Below the pieces are notes generated by a model. The model was not told the DNA's origin. It worked only from the letters and a program-made list of their open reading frames with translations, and made no database searches. 64,000 bases of DNA, from the NCBI RefSeq assembly GCF_038396675.1, contig NC_088931.1, forward strand, positions 60,266,001 to 60,330,000, read 5' to 3'. The stretch comes from Hydra vulgaris (lineage: Eukaryota > Cnidaria > Hydrozoa > Anthoathecata > Hydridae). The position numbers and the translations under genes are program-made. Below are positions 27,574 to 38,640 of the stretch, in pieces; position 1 is the stretch's first letter, and the number at the start of each line of letters is the position of its first letter.

Positions 27574-29534
27574 ATGATTGATTAGGTTATTTTTTGAAAA
27601 ATAGTTGTAAAAAGTTGTAACAAATAAATAAAAAAGTTGTTGCTGTAATTTGCAAACTGCATTTTCATTTATTACATTAGGAAAACATAATTTTTCTTTG
27701 AAGTTATACCCATTTAATGTTTTTCAAACTAAAACCTTCATTATAAAGTTTATCATACTAAGAAGTTTTAATGTTTATTTAACAAGAGAGTAAAAACAAT
27801 TTGAATAAAACTCCTGGTTACAAATATTTGGCACAAAATAAGCGCAAGCAGTAGTAATATAAAGAAAAGTTTAATGTAAAATTTAAACAGAGTAGTAAGC
27901 AATATATTTATTTTTTACTTTCGAGGCTAAAAGAACTAAATGACTTTCTGGTCATTGCGACCTACTGTATCAACTTTTCTCCATATATATTTACACATAC
28001 AAGATCTACAAGATTTTTATCAACTTTTCTTAAACAAGAGCGGATTCTTTTTTGCTAATAACGTTAATTTTCAGCTTCCCAATTGATTTCAAACACGCAG
28101 CCATTAAAAATTGAACAGAAATCTCAATAGGTCGGAGTTCTGAAAGAAAAATCGGATTATCAACTTTTATAACATAATAAATATTTTTTTATCCAGGTAT
28201 TTTAATTGATTTGAAATCGTAGATCTTCTGGCATAGTGCAAGGAGGTCTGAGCAAAATGCGCAATTATTATTACTGTGATATTTGTAAATTAACGATTCC
28301 ACGAGGGAATAAATTGTTTTACACCACAAAATTTTTTTTAAGTTTGCTTTTGCGTTAATATTTTACATTTTGAAGCCTCCTTGCAATTGGTTTTTATTTA
28401 GATGTTTAAATGTAAAGTATAACTTACAAACAATAATAAATTCACGATTTTTTACTTTGTAACAAATTCTCCAAAATTTTTTTCAATGTAGGAACAACCA
28501 CATTTGAATTTCTTTCCAATTTTTTTATTGTTAAAGTTACAGATTGGTTATTCGAGAGACCTTTTAGACGGCTAATGTCTATAGCAGTCATAATTTTTGG
28601 GTTTTATATGAACCAGGCTTGCAAGATTGGTTTATTGTTCTTCCACTAACTTTCGATGGTTCATTCACGGTGATAAGAGGCAACAAAATACTCTACAACG
28701 TTTGTATTTTAGTGTTAGGATGCAAACAGTTGTACACAGTGCGGTAGTGGGTTGGAGCCCCGCTTCCAAAAAAACTTGTTATTAGGGCTCAAATTACAAA
28801 AAAATTAAATAAAAAAACCTTCTTAAATTTGCAAATAAACTCCATAAATTGGCTAGGCTTGCTCTCCCCCGTATTGGGAGCAAGGGGGAGCCTAGCCACG
28901 GCACAGGCTGTACACTTCTTCAATTAGGTAGCTGGCTTCGTTTTTGCGATAACTTTTTAATTAATTATTCTGAACAAAAAAAAAGACCTTTAGATTAATA
29001 CGTTATAAACAAAATATCAAAAAATAGTGAGGCTGGGTACAAAACTGCTATAATTGGTATTAAATTGCTTTAATTTTTCACAAATTCAAAAAGTTTTAAA
29101 TGCTTAAAGATTAGGCCAAATTTTTGTCATCAGGAAACATATTTGAAATAAAAAATTTTTTCAAATATATTTCGTTAAGTTTTTTTTCTTGTTTTTTAAA
29201 GTTTTTTAATTTTTTTAAATGATCGTAAAAAATTGAAAAATTTTCATGTAATTTTTTGAATTTACGTAAAAATTGTTTTGGATACAAAGTTTTCCAATTG
29301 CTCTTATTTTCAAATAGCTTTAATTTTCCAAAATGCTCTTGCATTAATATTGGTTGCATTAGCTTAATAAAAGTTATTAGTAAACTATCAATGGGAAAAT
29401 TTCCATTCTATCATTGAACACAAAATATTTTGAGATATGTTAAAAATATATGAAAAGCCCATTTGCAAAAATATTAACAGAAAAATAAATATTTTGAGTT
29501 AACTTCAATTCAACATTCTGTATACTGAAATATC
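27574..29534. other. gene-free stretch with one GC-rich inverted repeat
   Basis: No gene was recognised. The minus-strand frame at 29111-29359 is low-complexity Lys/Phe/Leu. A GC-rich foldback lies at 28851-28897. Confidence 0.5.
28851..28897. repeat. GC-rich nested inverted repeat
   Basis: The outer arms GGCTAGGCT and AGCCTAGCC, with CTCCCCC and GGGGGAG inside, can fold, as can the inner TGCTC/GAGCA pair. It stands out against AT-rich flanks. It could be a transposon end or a decayed small RNA-like repeat; neither is established. Confidence 0.6.
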
Positions 29535-29727
<193 letters not shown>

Positions 29728-30692
29728 ATAGACTAATTGAAAGTTTTTTGTTTTAAAAAGAGACGAAGAAAATATCAATTTCTGTTAATGCGCGACTAGA
29801 AATAGTGCCGTTTTTCGTCATTTTCTCAAAATCATTTGACTCAGACGTTTTACGTATGCGCTCCTCATATATAGTAAATAATTAAATATTATATAAAAAA
29901 TTAAAAATTACAAAATAAGATTTCGTGATAAAATAATAATGTTCACTGAGACTTATCATCGCAAATCGCTAGTTTTCTATAAAAAAAAATGTTACAAAAA
30001 AAACTAACGAGAAAATAAATTTTTTTAAGAATATATATAGAAACTTGATATGGAGACATTGGGTTTTATACATTTTACCCTAATTTTTGATATTGATTAA
30101 GGGCAAGTAGGGTAATGGAGAAAGCGGGATAACTCTGAACATGGTCAAAACGACATAATAAAAAAAAGATATTTGACAATTTCTTTTTACCTGCTGAGAG
30201 GGGACCCCATACTCAGTTACAGACGTGTAGTTTCCCGTTACTAAAAATACTAAAAGTACTCTTTCAACATGCATAGATGTGGAGTTTGTAGGTTTTCTGT
30301 ATGATGGCACATTCGCATTGAAAAGAGTAATCTTGTACTAAAAATATGTTGTAAACATTTCGTTTACAACTGCTGCCATGAGCAATTCGAAAGCGGCAGA
30401 ATTTTTTTTTTTTAGAATGTTGGGATTTTTCTGCTCATTACAGGGATTTTGTCACAACTCTTAGGAACCTGATTTTCTTAAAAGCCTCTTTTTGTTACTA
30501 AACGTTGGTTTTAAAACTCTGTTATCTTGTTTTATATATCATATAAACAGTATTTAAAAATAGATTTATAAATCTAGCTTAGATAGTTGTCAGTTGTAAC
30601 ATGTGTGTGAGTCAGTTAAAAAAAGTTTGATTTAAAGTATTCGAGTTTGGTTAAATATAGAAATGTCTTAAAATTTAAAAATATTCTTAGAA
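29728..30692. other. upstream region of the PKD2-like gene
   Basis: No gene was recognised. The minus-strand frame at 30080-30310 lacks a domain. Promoter elements cannot be assigned by eye. An acceptor-like TATTCTTAG ends at 30690, two bases before the presumed start codon. Confidence 0.4.
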
Positions 30693-30951
30693 ATGAGTGC
30701 AAAAAAAAGGTTAAGAAGCATGCAGCTCTCTGAACTAAGTCTTCGAGCGGAAAATAAAAACCAGCGATCTAATTCTACAGCAGTGTTTAAACTTGAACAT
30801 TCAACAAATACAAGCAATGATAGCAGCGACTCAACAAATCAAAATACAAATGAAGCAACAGCGGAATCTTATTTTACATATAAAAGTTATGAAGACTATC
30901 CCGATACATCTTATGAAAGTTGGGGGAAAAAGTTTTGTAGAGGTTTTCGAG
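30693..30951 (+). CDS. PKD2: polycystin-2-like channel, exon 1 (cytosolic N-terminus)
   Basis: The exon starts at ATG 30693 (context GAAATGA, A at -3) and ends after one base of a glycine codon, with donor GTATCA at 30952. It encodes about 86 residues: a basic start (MSAKKRLRSMQLSELSLR), a Ser/Thr/Asn-rich stretch, an acidic and aromatic segment (FTYKSYEDYPDTSYESWGKK), then FCRGFR leading into the conserved GLW block of exon 2. The cytosolic tail is low-complexity and shorter than the roughly 220-residue N-terminus of human PKD2. An intron-retaining frame continues to 30998 but becomes Ile/Phe-rich. The ATG is the first in frame after an acceptor-like site. Identity rests on the downstream exons. 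Confidence 0.75.
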
Positions 30952-31087
30952 GTATCATTAATATTATTTTTATTTTCATTATTATTTTTATTTTTTTATA
31001 ATTATCATAAGATAACATGATAATAATTTTTAGTATCATTTTATTAGCATTTTTATAAATATTGATCGAAATGATTTAAAATTTCAG

Positions 31088-31198
31088 GTCTGTGGAAGAC
31101 TAGACAAACTGAAGACGATTGCAGCCAAGAAATGATTGTGAAAACCTCATTGAGAGAACTGACAATTTACTTGTTTTTTGTTTTGATTGTGTCTATTA
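31088..31198 (+). CDS. PKD2: polycystin-2-like channel, exon 2 (first membrane segment)
   Basis: Acceptor atttcag and donor GTAAGA; phase 1 in and phase 1 out, matching exons 1 and 3. It reads LWKTRQTEDDCSQEMIVKTS and then LRELTIYLFFVLIVSI. In polycystin-2 proteins the same layout is a GLWGTR-type block, a short acidic linker and LRELVTYLLFL, which is the first transmembrane helix (S1). The channel is a tetrameric cation channel of the TRPP family, found in cilia and other membranes and often paired with a polycystin-1 protein. The match in order and spacing is strong. Confidence 0.88.
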
Positions 31199-31354
31199 GT
31201 AAGAATAAATTTTCTTTAGTCATAAATATGTTATAATCTTATAATTATTGTACATCTTAGTTATATAAATAGATATAATATATACTTAATTTATATTATT
31301 AGTGTTACTATTTGTGAAAATTAAATATTGCTCATAAAGTTTGAAATTTTTTAG

Positions 31355-31408
31355 TTACATTTGGCATGAGCAGTTCCACTATGTACTTCTTCAACCAGTC
31401 ATTAATAG
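31355..31408 (+). CDS. PKD2: polycystin-2-like channel, exon 3 (end of S1)
   Basis: A short 54-base exon with acceptor tttttag and donor GTATTT. It encodes TFGMSSSTMYFFNQSLI, matching the TYGMMSSNVYYY segment that follows S1 in polycystin-2 and leads to the extracellular side. It contains an N-x-S site (NQS). It keeps phase with exons 2 and 4. Confidence 0.87.
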
Positions 31409-31437
31409 GTATTTATTTTTAAACACACATATGATTG

Positions 31438-31470
31438 GGTGGTTGGATTACTAACAGTGATCCAACCACC
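31438..31470. repeat. 33-base inverted repeat (11-bp arms)
   Basis: GGTGGTTGGAT at 31438-31448 is answered by ATCCAACCACC at 31460-31470, with an 11-base loop, inside intron 3 just after exon 3. Confidence 0.85.
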
Positions 31471-32044
31471 TTACTTTATAGTAAAACTATTTTTGTTGTG
31501 TAGTGTACTCATTTAATACTAAAAAACTTTGTAGTTGCAAATCAACTAGACACACTTTCCTTTAAAATTTCCAGATAATTCGCGGAATCTCATGTCTCAG
31601 CTTATTGTAAAATGTATAAACTACCACAACCGGTAGCTGCATTCTAAATTATAGTTTTATTTAGTTGTTTTAAGTTTTGTTGTTCGACATTAACTAACAG
31701 AAGGTTCAACGTATCGGCGATTGAAGCGTGAGTTTAGTGACTAATGAACATTGGCTATTTACCGACGAACTAAAAACACTAACGAACTAAAAACGTCTAA
31801 CTAACTCGGCGCAAAATTGGGTGAGAGTTTACTAACGGATGATATTCTATAAAGCTATTTCTGAGGTGTGTGAAATAAGCTTATGGTTATTGAATCGTAA
31901 ATAGAAACTTTCCATATAAAACAGAGTGTGTACAGTTATACATCAGTATATATTCTGTTTTACAAGGAAAGGTCTAAATTAATAGCTACTTTATACTGTA
32001 TAATATATATAAAACTATATATTAGTTTGAGTTTAGTATCTATA

Positions 32045-32117
32045 TTTTTATAAAGTAAAGAAAGATAACCACCAACAATTTAAGTGTTGATGGTTATCTT
32101 TCTTTACTTTATAAAAA
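32045..32117. repeat. 73-base foldback (33-bp arms, one mismatch)
   Basis: The arms at 32045-32077 and 32085-32117 are inverted copies with one C/T mismatch and a 7-base loop. It lies in intron 3, 14 bases before the LINE-derived frame at 32131. It may be a tiny MITE or a hairpin in the pre-mRNA. Confidence 0.9.
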
Positions 32118-32130
32118 CTCCTATAATCAC

Positions 32131-33535
32131 GTGGTTGGCCTGAGCATTTACATTTGTAAAAATTCACTTATTTGTCGTAAAACTAGGTTTGAATCCAAAG
32201 ACTATTTTTTTATGCGCTTTTGCTTAAAACAACTTCATTCTATTGTCTTTCTCTTTGTTCCATATCACTCTCCTTCATGTCAAAACTGCACTCTTTTCGA
32301 TGTTATTTCTGATCAAATTGACCAAGCCCTTTCTTTTTATCCCCTTCAACCAACATCGTTTGTATTAGTGACTTAAATGCTCATCACACTGAATGGCTTG
32401 TTCTAGTGTCAGTAACTCAGATGTGTAGTGCAGGTGTTAAGACTCATAACTTTTGCCTTTTCTTAATCTCTTATGCAAATAGTCAACTTTCTAACTATCT
32501 ACCTAGGGTAGAAACTTTTCGTATTCTTGTTTCCAATTGTGCTTTTTATTTAACTTCTTGAATTCAGGCTGGCATGGAACCTTTTATTCCCTCTAGACAA
32601 TTTTAAGTCAAGCGTCACTCTTCTCCTTGGTTTTCCTCTCATTGGGCTGCTGCAAATTTCAATCATGACTATTAATTCCATATCTATCACTAAAACAATT
32701 CTTTAGAAGACTGACGTCTGTATACTATTGCTATAAACCATTGTAAGTACTTGTATAATGCCAATGCTCGCTATTCTCAGGTCACAAAATCTTGTATTTC
32801 ATCTCAAAAATTAGGCTCCAGAGACTTGTGGAAAATCTTTAACAGTGTTTATGATAAGGGAAAATATATTATTCCTCCTTTCTTGCATGGTTCAAAACAT
32901 TGCTGAATTGTTTGCTAAAAAATTTTCATTAATTTCATCTCTTGATTTCACTAATCACATCCTACCTAATATAGCCGGCAAACATGTTGATCCATTGCAC
33001 GGCATTCATATCACTCCAGCTTCTAAATCTAAAGTGGTTTCCTGCTTAGAATCTTCTACAGCTTGTGGTCCGGACTTTATTTACTGACTTTCTAATCATT
33101 AATATGGATTTAAATTTTTTCGTTTTTCTGCTGATTTGCTTACAGTAATAACCGATAGGTTTTATCGTGCATTAGATAGATATGAAGAGTTATTTAGAGG
33201 GGGCATTTGAGCTTGAAAAAGATCTCACTTCTGCTATAACATTGGGCTCTCATTGGCTGGTGATCTTTTATTTAGATAAAACTCAATTTTTTTCTGCTAA
33301 TCTCTATCGCAACAATCTAGATCTTCCTATATTTATAAACGGTAATGTACCCAATGAGTCATCTACCCTTCATCTTCTAGGATTAACTCTTTCTTCCAAT
33401 CTATCTTGAAAACAATATATCAATTCGATTGTAAAAATAGCATCCGCTAAGGTTGCATCTTTTTATCATGGTTGCCACTATCTTACTCCGGATTCTTTGC
33501 TTTATCTCTATAAATCTTGAACTCATTCTTGTATG
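32131..33535 (+). pseudogene. jockey-like LINE, endonuclease plus RT fragments (copy A)
   Basis: The plus-strand frame at 32131-32376 (GLSIYICKNSLICRKTRFES, FLFVPYHSPSCQNC, DVISDQIDQALSFYP) matches the middle of an APE-type endonuclease domain of a jockey-like element. Pieces of the linker follow at 32845-33087 (AELFAKKFSLISSLD, ITPASKSKVVSCLESSTACG). Then SADLLTVITDRFYRALDR from the RT start joins directly to FELEKDLTSAITLGSHWLV, LDKTQFFSANLYRNN and STLHLLGLTLSSNLS from the RT end. The catalytic FADD segment is deleted. The copy stops abruptly at 33535, in the codons for LYLYKS, where the hAT at 33536 begins. Many stops; no active protein. Confidence 0.85.
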
Positions 33536-34772
33536 CAGGGCCGTCTCTAGGGTTGGTGACGCCAGAAACAAACGTAATTGAGGCGCCCCCTCCCACTAGT
33601 AATTGTTGCTTATATAGACTTATTGTACTGCCACCGATACTTTAGTTTTTACAACATCTACCAATCTACCATAAAGATAATTATATGAGTCGGTGAGAAT
33701 CAGAATGGTGCAAGTCAACATTTTCCCAATGCGAGATTTTGAAGGTTTTATTAGCTTTAGAGTAGAGAAAACCCTACAAACTAAAAAAAAAACAGTTACT
33801 AGTTTCTTTACATAAACTTACACCTTACACCAGTCACAAGTTTAACATAATGATGCTTTTTTTACTTACACCATGCTGATTCTCACCAGCTCATATATAC
33901 ATTCAAGTAACGTCAATCTTTTTTGCGTCATGAATGTACGTAGGTAGGTTTTAATTAACTTCAACTTGCTTAAACAATGTTCATTGCAGGCTACTGTCGT
34001 TGCAATTGTTAGCGTATAATATATAAAATATGCGTAGTGCTATTCGCAGATTAGTAAAAAGGTCTTTCTGTTTCCAGTTGTTGAAACAAACTTTTTTCCT
34101 AAAATATGATTTTGGAGTTGGATCAAACAGATGACAAGGAAGACAATAAGCTGAATCAGTTTCTGGAGAGTATAGACGCCATCTCTTCTTATTTTTTCGT
34201 CATTTCTTGCTACCCTGTATCGAAATTCGTTTGAGAAATGGCATTTTTTGGTTTTAGGATATTTTTTATTGCTCTTCAGGAAAGATATTAGATTTATTTT
34301 GATGATGCAGTCTCTCTCTCTTACAGCCAGCAGGTTACATTCAAGTGGACGGGTCATTTAATAACATTCTGCAAATGTTACTTCTCTGCAAAAAATCTGT
34401 TGCAATTGTCAAACTATAATCTGTTTCAACTATTATAGGCTTTAGATTACATTTAGGCTCTTTGTTTTTCTGTGATGCTTTCTGAGATTTTTAGCCATAA
34501 ATGTTCAAGGATGAAGTTGAAAAACATTAAGCTAATCTAGCTGAATAAGTTAAACGATACAACAGAGGGTTACTCATATTATCTTCTTCTTGGATAAACT
34601 GAGACAGAGAACGGAAATGTTTTTTAGGAACTTTCATCACACAAAATGTTTGATTCACAAGGTTGCAAAGAATTTTGAAGTTGTTGAATGTGTTAGTTTT
34701 GGCACTTTACTTAAAACAGCTTCATGGACAGTCTTTGGCTAATTTTTTTCTCTGAGAACCTGACAGTTTCAT
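33536..34772 (-). mobile_element. hAT (TTF/ZMYM-type) relic, internally deleted, one terminus
   Basis: The left end CAGGGCCGTCTCTAGGG at 33536 is hAT-like and interrupts LINE copy A. On the minus strand an ATG at 34772 starts MKLSGSQRKKLAKDCP, a typical N-terminus. Near 34190-34060, with frame changes, come RRDGVYTLQ or YSPETDSAYCLPCHLFD and FNNWKQKDLF, the TTF-type zinc-finger region. Then, without the catalytic core, near 34015-33900 comes ACNEHCLSKLKLIKTYLRTF, matching the C-terminal dimerisation domain. So the middle of the transposase is deleted, as in nonautonomous hAT copies. No matching right terminus was found before LINE copy B at 35215. Confidence 0.65.
33683..33897. repeat. 215-base foldback (37-bp imperfect arms)
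   Basis: The arms at 33683-33719 and 33861-33897 match in inverted orientation with five mismatches, sharing TATATGAG, GGTGAGAATCAG and ATGGTG. The right arm overlaps the last codons of the hAT dimerisation block. It looks like a MITE or a recombined hAT subterminal region. Confidence 0.7.
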
Positions 34773-35214
34773 TAACATTTTCCATAAAAAATTATAATTC
34801 AAATTAGCAGTGTAAAACTTTCATTTTAGTCCTCGTTAGTTATTTTATTTATTACATATAATTTAAATATATTTTTATAAACTTATTTAATATTGACTTA
34901 TATTTATTTATTATCATTTTAGTATCTTTGTTAACAATATTATTATTGGTAGCAGTTAACATTAGTTATATTATTACTACTATATATTATTATAGTATAT
35001 TATTATAGTATTATTTGATATTTTATGTTCAATATTTTTTGTTGTCATAGTTACTTTTAATAATTAGTTCGTGGTTTGTCAAAGTTTAATTTATTTTGAG
35101 TGTTTAATTTTATAACTATTAGCTTTTTTTCTATCATTGTTCTTATTTCTTTGTATTGTTGTGGAATTTATTTTTGATTACTCACGCCAACGGTTACCCA
35201 AATTTTAAATTCTG
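34773..35214. other. gene-free AT-rich stretch
   Basis: No gene was seen. TATTATTATAG-type short repeats occupy 34975-35010. Confidence 0.5.
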
Positions 35215-36385
35215 GAGAGCGATATGACTCGTCTAACTAACCGTCCCATTAGCATTCTTCCTATGATAAGCAAGGTTTTTGAATCTTTAATTAATGAAGA
35301 TTTAATCTCTCTTCTAAGTCTAATAACTTATATTCTGATCATCAATATGGATTTTGATCTTCTTGTTCTACAGCTGATTTGCTAACAGTAATTACCGATA
35401 GGTTTCATCGTGCATTAAATAGAGGTGGAGACGTTAAAGCTGTTGCTCTTGACATATCTAAAGCTTTTAATAAAGTTTGGCATGCTATTCTTCTCCATTA
35501 GCTTTCTTCTTAAGGTGTATCTGGTAACATTTTTAAAATGTTGAGTCCTTCCTTTCCAATCGCGCTATAAAAGTTGTCCTCAATGGACAACACTCTTTCT
35601 CATATCCTGTAATTTCAGGGTTTCCTCAAGGGTTAATCCTTGGCCCAATACTCTTTTTAATTTACATTAAAGATCTTCCAGATATTCTCACATCTAAGGT
35701 GGAATGGTTTGCTGATGGCACTACCATTTATTCTTGTCATGATAAGAAGCCAACACTCTCTGATTGCTTGGAGGGGCTTAAAAAGGATGAGCTTAAAAAG
35801 GATCTCACTTCTGCAGCAGCATGGGGCTCACAGTGCCTGGTGAACTTTAATTCAGTTAAAACTCAATTTTTTCAGCCAAATGTTATTTTAATAATTTAGA
35901 TCTTCCTATATTTATGAAAGGTAATATATTTCCGATCTTTTTTGGAAACCGTATATCAAATCCATTGCAAAATTAGCATCTGCTAAAGTTGCATCTCTTT
36001 ATTGAGTTCGACACTTTTTTACTCCGGATTCTATTATTCTTCTCTATAAATCTCAAATCCGTTCTTGTATGAAATACTGTTGCCATATCTGGGGCGGATC
36101 TTCTTATAATTCCCTTTCTCTTTTAGACAGGGTGCAAAAGCGCATTGTAAACATAGTTGTATCTGCTCTTGCAGCCAACCTCCAACTATTATCACATCGT
36201 CGTAATGTTGCTTCTCTTTCTCTTTTCTACAAATACTATAATGGGCACTGCTCGAAAGAGCTAGTGTCTCTTGTGCCATCTACTAAAATTAATTCTCGTG
36301 TTACTCGTCATTTAATTAAATTTCATCCTTTTTCTGTGACTGTTCCTAAGCGCCTATTCGCTTAGTTTTTTTCCTCGTACATCAG
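35215..36385 (+). pseudogene. jockey-like LINE reverse transcriptase (copy B)
   Basis: Starting near 35215 with GERYDSSN, the plus strand reads, across several frame changes, SADLLTVITDRFHRALNRGG, VKAVALDISKAFNKVWHAIL (first catalytic aspartate), LSSYGVSGNIF-like text, SHPVISGFPQG-like text, then FADGTTIYSCHD where FADD is expected, and LVNFNSVKTQFF. Next come SAKVASLY, SQIRSCMKYCCHIWGGSS, LLDRVQKRIVNIVVSALA and NVASLSLFYKYYNGHCSKEL. It ends in VTVPKRLFA. The YxDD-type motif reads FADG, a loss of the second catalytic aspartate. Same family as copy A. Inactive. Confidence 0.85.
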
Positions 36386-36689
36386 TTATAGATCTAGAAT
36401 CGAATATTAACATTCCTTGTTAATAGTATAGTTAACGATAGGTTACGCCTCACAGCTGGTAAACAATAATAAATAATATTTAAAAATGCTTTTATGTTAT
36501 CAGAAACAGTTAGAATAAGGTTGAAATTGATACGTAGAAAATGATATTTATTTAAAGTTGAAGTAATATAATACCGATGATAAAACCGACAAATTACCAA
36601 CATATTTTTGTCCAGCAAATCAAAATAAGATATGTAAAAATATCATAAATCATAATTAAAATACAATCTTTAATTTTTTTAGTATATTT

Positions 36690-37413
36690 TTGCAAGGCTC
36701 CTTCAAGCGCGAGACCGTTGGCGGTCGCCGACGCCGCCGACGCCTAACGCTGCTACTGCATCAAGCAAGGTATCTTCAGCAACTTATTGTGTGACAGCAC
36801 CTAATTTCACAGCTAGTTTATCATAACTATTCTGCGTCATTGGTTGTGGCATATTCATTAAAGTGGTGAATATTTTTATACCAGAATGTTCCTGTCCAAG
36901 TGCACACATTGCTTATACTGTTCTACAATTAATATCAAACCCTCTGTTAAATTGTTTTGAAGTATAAAACTCATTTTCATACTTTCAGTTAAAGCACTTT
37001 ATAAGTAAATTTGAGGCAAGTTCTTTTTTGTCTTGCACTTTTTCGGACAATGACAAGGATGAACACTCGCCACTTTAAGGACATGCTAACGCACTAAATA
37101 TGTCAGATAGTATAGAGCAATCTATAATCCTAAATCCAGATATTTTCATTCTTGTAAAAGCTCTGTAATATTCAATTGGCTTTACCTTCTTCGCAGATAT
37201 AGAAGTAGAAAATAAATTTAATCCAGATTCGTTTTTTTCAGAGTTTTAATTAACAGTTGTAGTATTTAAATCGATCAAAATTGTTACAGCAGGATTGTCA
37301 TTCAACTCCATTTAAGTATTTTCTTTGTCGAGGTTGTTAAATTTCTTCCCTAAAAAACCTCTCCTCTTTTTTTCATTTATTGTTCTTGATTTTATTCTAC
37401 ACACTTTACGCAT
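36690..37413 (-). pseudogene. Mutator-like transposase-domain protein, N-terminal part
   Basis: From ATG 37413 the minus strand reads MRKVCRIKSRTINEKKRRGF, LNDNPAVTILID, then MKISGFRIIDCSILSDIFSA, GECSSLSLSEKVQDKKELAS, FNRGFDINCRTV and MCALGQEHSGIKIFTTLMNM, then PQPMTQNSYDKL. The order matches the N-terminal half of the Mutator-like transposase-domain proteins common in invertebrate genomes. In these, the RGFDIN block and the GxEHxGIK-x4-MNMP block are the most conserved parts. One frame runs through most of it with at least five stops. At the 3' side the match ends near 36745 and a GC-rich sequence follows (36700-36750). Inactive. Confidence 0.7.
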
Positions 37414-38258
37414 TTTTTTAAAAATGTTAAGAAAGTTGTTAATTTTAAAAGCTTTAGAATAACAGAAAACTGTAATCTGACTTGATAAATGAGACTTTTT
37501 TTGCTCGCAGGATAGGTAAAGAAACCAAACAAAGAATTATACTGCAGCTATTTATAAATACACATTAGTTATTAGGATTTTTAATAAGGTGCTGCACCGT
37601 TGCTATGGTCGTTGCTAGGGTATAAATTTTGAGTTACCTTGAGAAAATGCAAATTTTAAAGGATTTTATGATGAAAGTTAGTAAATAAACAAATTATTTT
37701 GAATTTGGCGTACATTAAAATACATAAATAAGTAAAAAAAAAAATTATGAAACTTGAGTAAACTTAGAGGGGGCTTCCCCTTGAGAATAAAATATGTCAA
37801 AGTTCTACAAATTAAATAGCCGCTTCAAAACAAGACCATCTTAAGTCCGTTTTGACTGCTCTGAGAAAAAAGACATTTAAAGTTTTAAATTTAATCACTG
37901 CTTTTGGTTTTTTTAATAAATCTACTTGTTTTCAGTTATTTGTTATATGTATTAAGTATTTTAAACAAAAAAAAGTTTTTTTTTGCCAAAAAAATGGACT
38001 TAAATTTTGCTCTGCAGAGACGATATATGTATATATAAATATATATAATGATTGCAAGAAAAATTTCAATTTCTAAAACAATTTCAAGCTACATTTTTAA
38101 TTAAGTGATTAAATATGGTTCAAAATTGTTGCCTAACTAACCTGACAAAATTAAAAAAATCATACAGTATAATAGTTTCAGTTTTGATCATTACAGTATT
38201 CTATCAATACCTACAGTATTGAATGTTTTATTGATTAACTTTAACATTATTTTTTTAG
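37414..38258. other. end of PKD2 intron 3, no gene
   Basis: AT-rich intronic sequence. The frame at 37852-38076 shows no family signature. The polypyrimidine tract before exon 4 lies at 38249-38256. Confidence 0.5.
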
Positions 38259-38332
38259 GTCTTTTTACTGGCCCCAATCCGCCATCAATAATGACAATTA
38301 GTACTATTGCAACGTCTAACGATTTTTTCGAG
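38259..38332 (+). CDS. PKD2: polycystin-2-like channel, exon 4 (start of extracellular domain)
   Basis: Acceptor ttttttag and donor GTACAT. It completes a glycine codon from exon 3 and ends in phase 0. It encodes LFTGPNPPSIMTIST and IATSNDFFE. In polycystin-2 the equivalent region is a variable linker after S1 that ends with a short block like SMEDFWKF. Here SNDFFE is followed in exon 5 by YLNKVLLNGLY, keeping that alignment. It is 6.9 kb from exon 3 and 19.2 kb from exon 5. Confidence 0.8.
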
Positions 38333-38599
38333 GTACATACATTTTTCGTTTTTAACACAACTTATGTTAATTAAGATATTAATTTCGTTTTAATAAGTTA
38401 ATAATTTTGCTATTTAAACTCATATAAAAAACTTGATTTTAAACAGTTTAAAATCAGAAATATATTGCCGACTTTAAACTGCATTAGGTCAGCATTAGGT
38501 CGGCAAAAAAAATTGACACAAAAGAGTTACCATAATACATAGAAACAAGGTCGTTTATTTTTTGCTGACCTCAAATACTTTAAGCTCGGCATTGCCAAA

Positions 38600-38640
<41 letters not shown>

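Noticed and set aside
28715..28775. Possible tRNA or SINE head (GGTTGGAGCCCC B-box-like)
   Set aside because: No convincing A box or cloverleaf could be drawn.
29111..29359. 82-residue minus-strand frame
   Set aside because: Low-complexity Lys/Phe/Leu text from AT-rich DNA; no signature or splice context.
30080..30310. 76-residue minus-strand frame upstream of PKD2
   Set aside because: No recognisable domain, and frame length is near chance for this composition.
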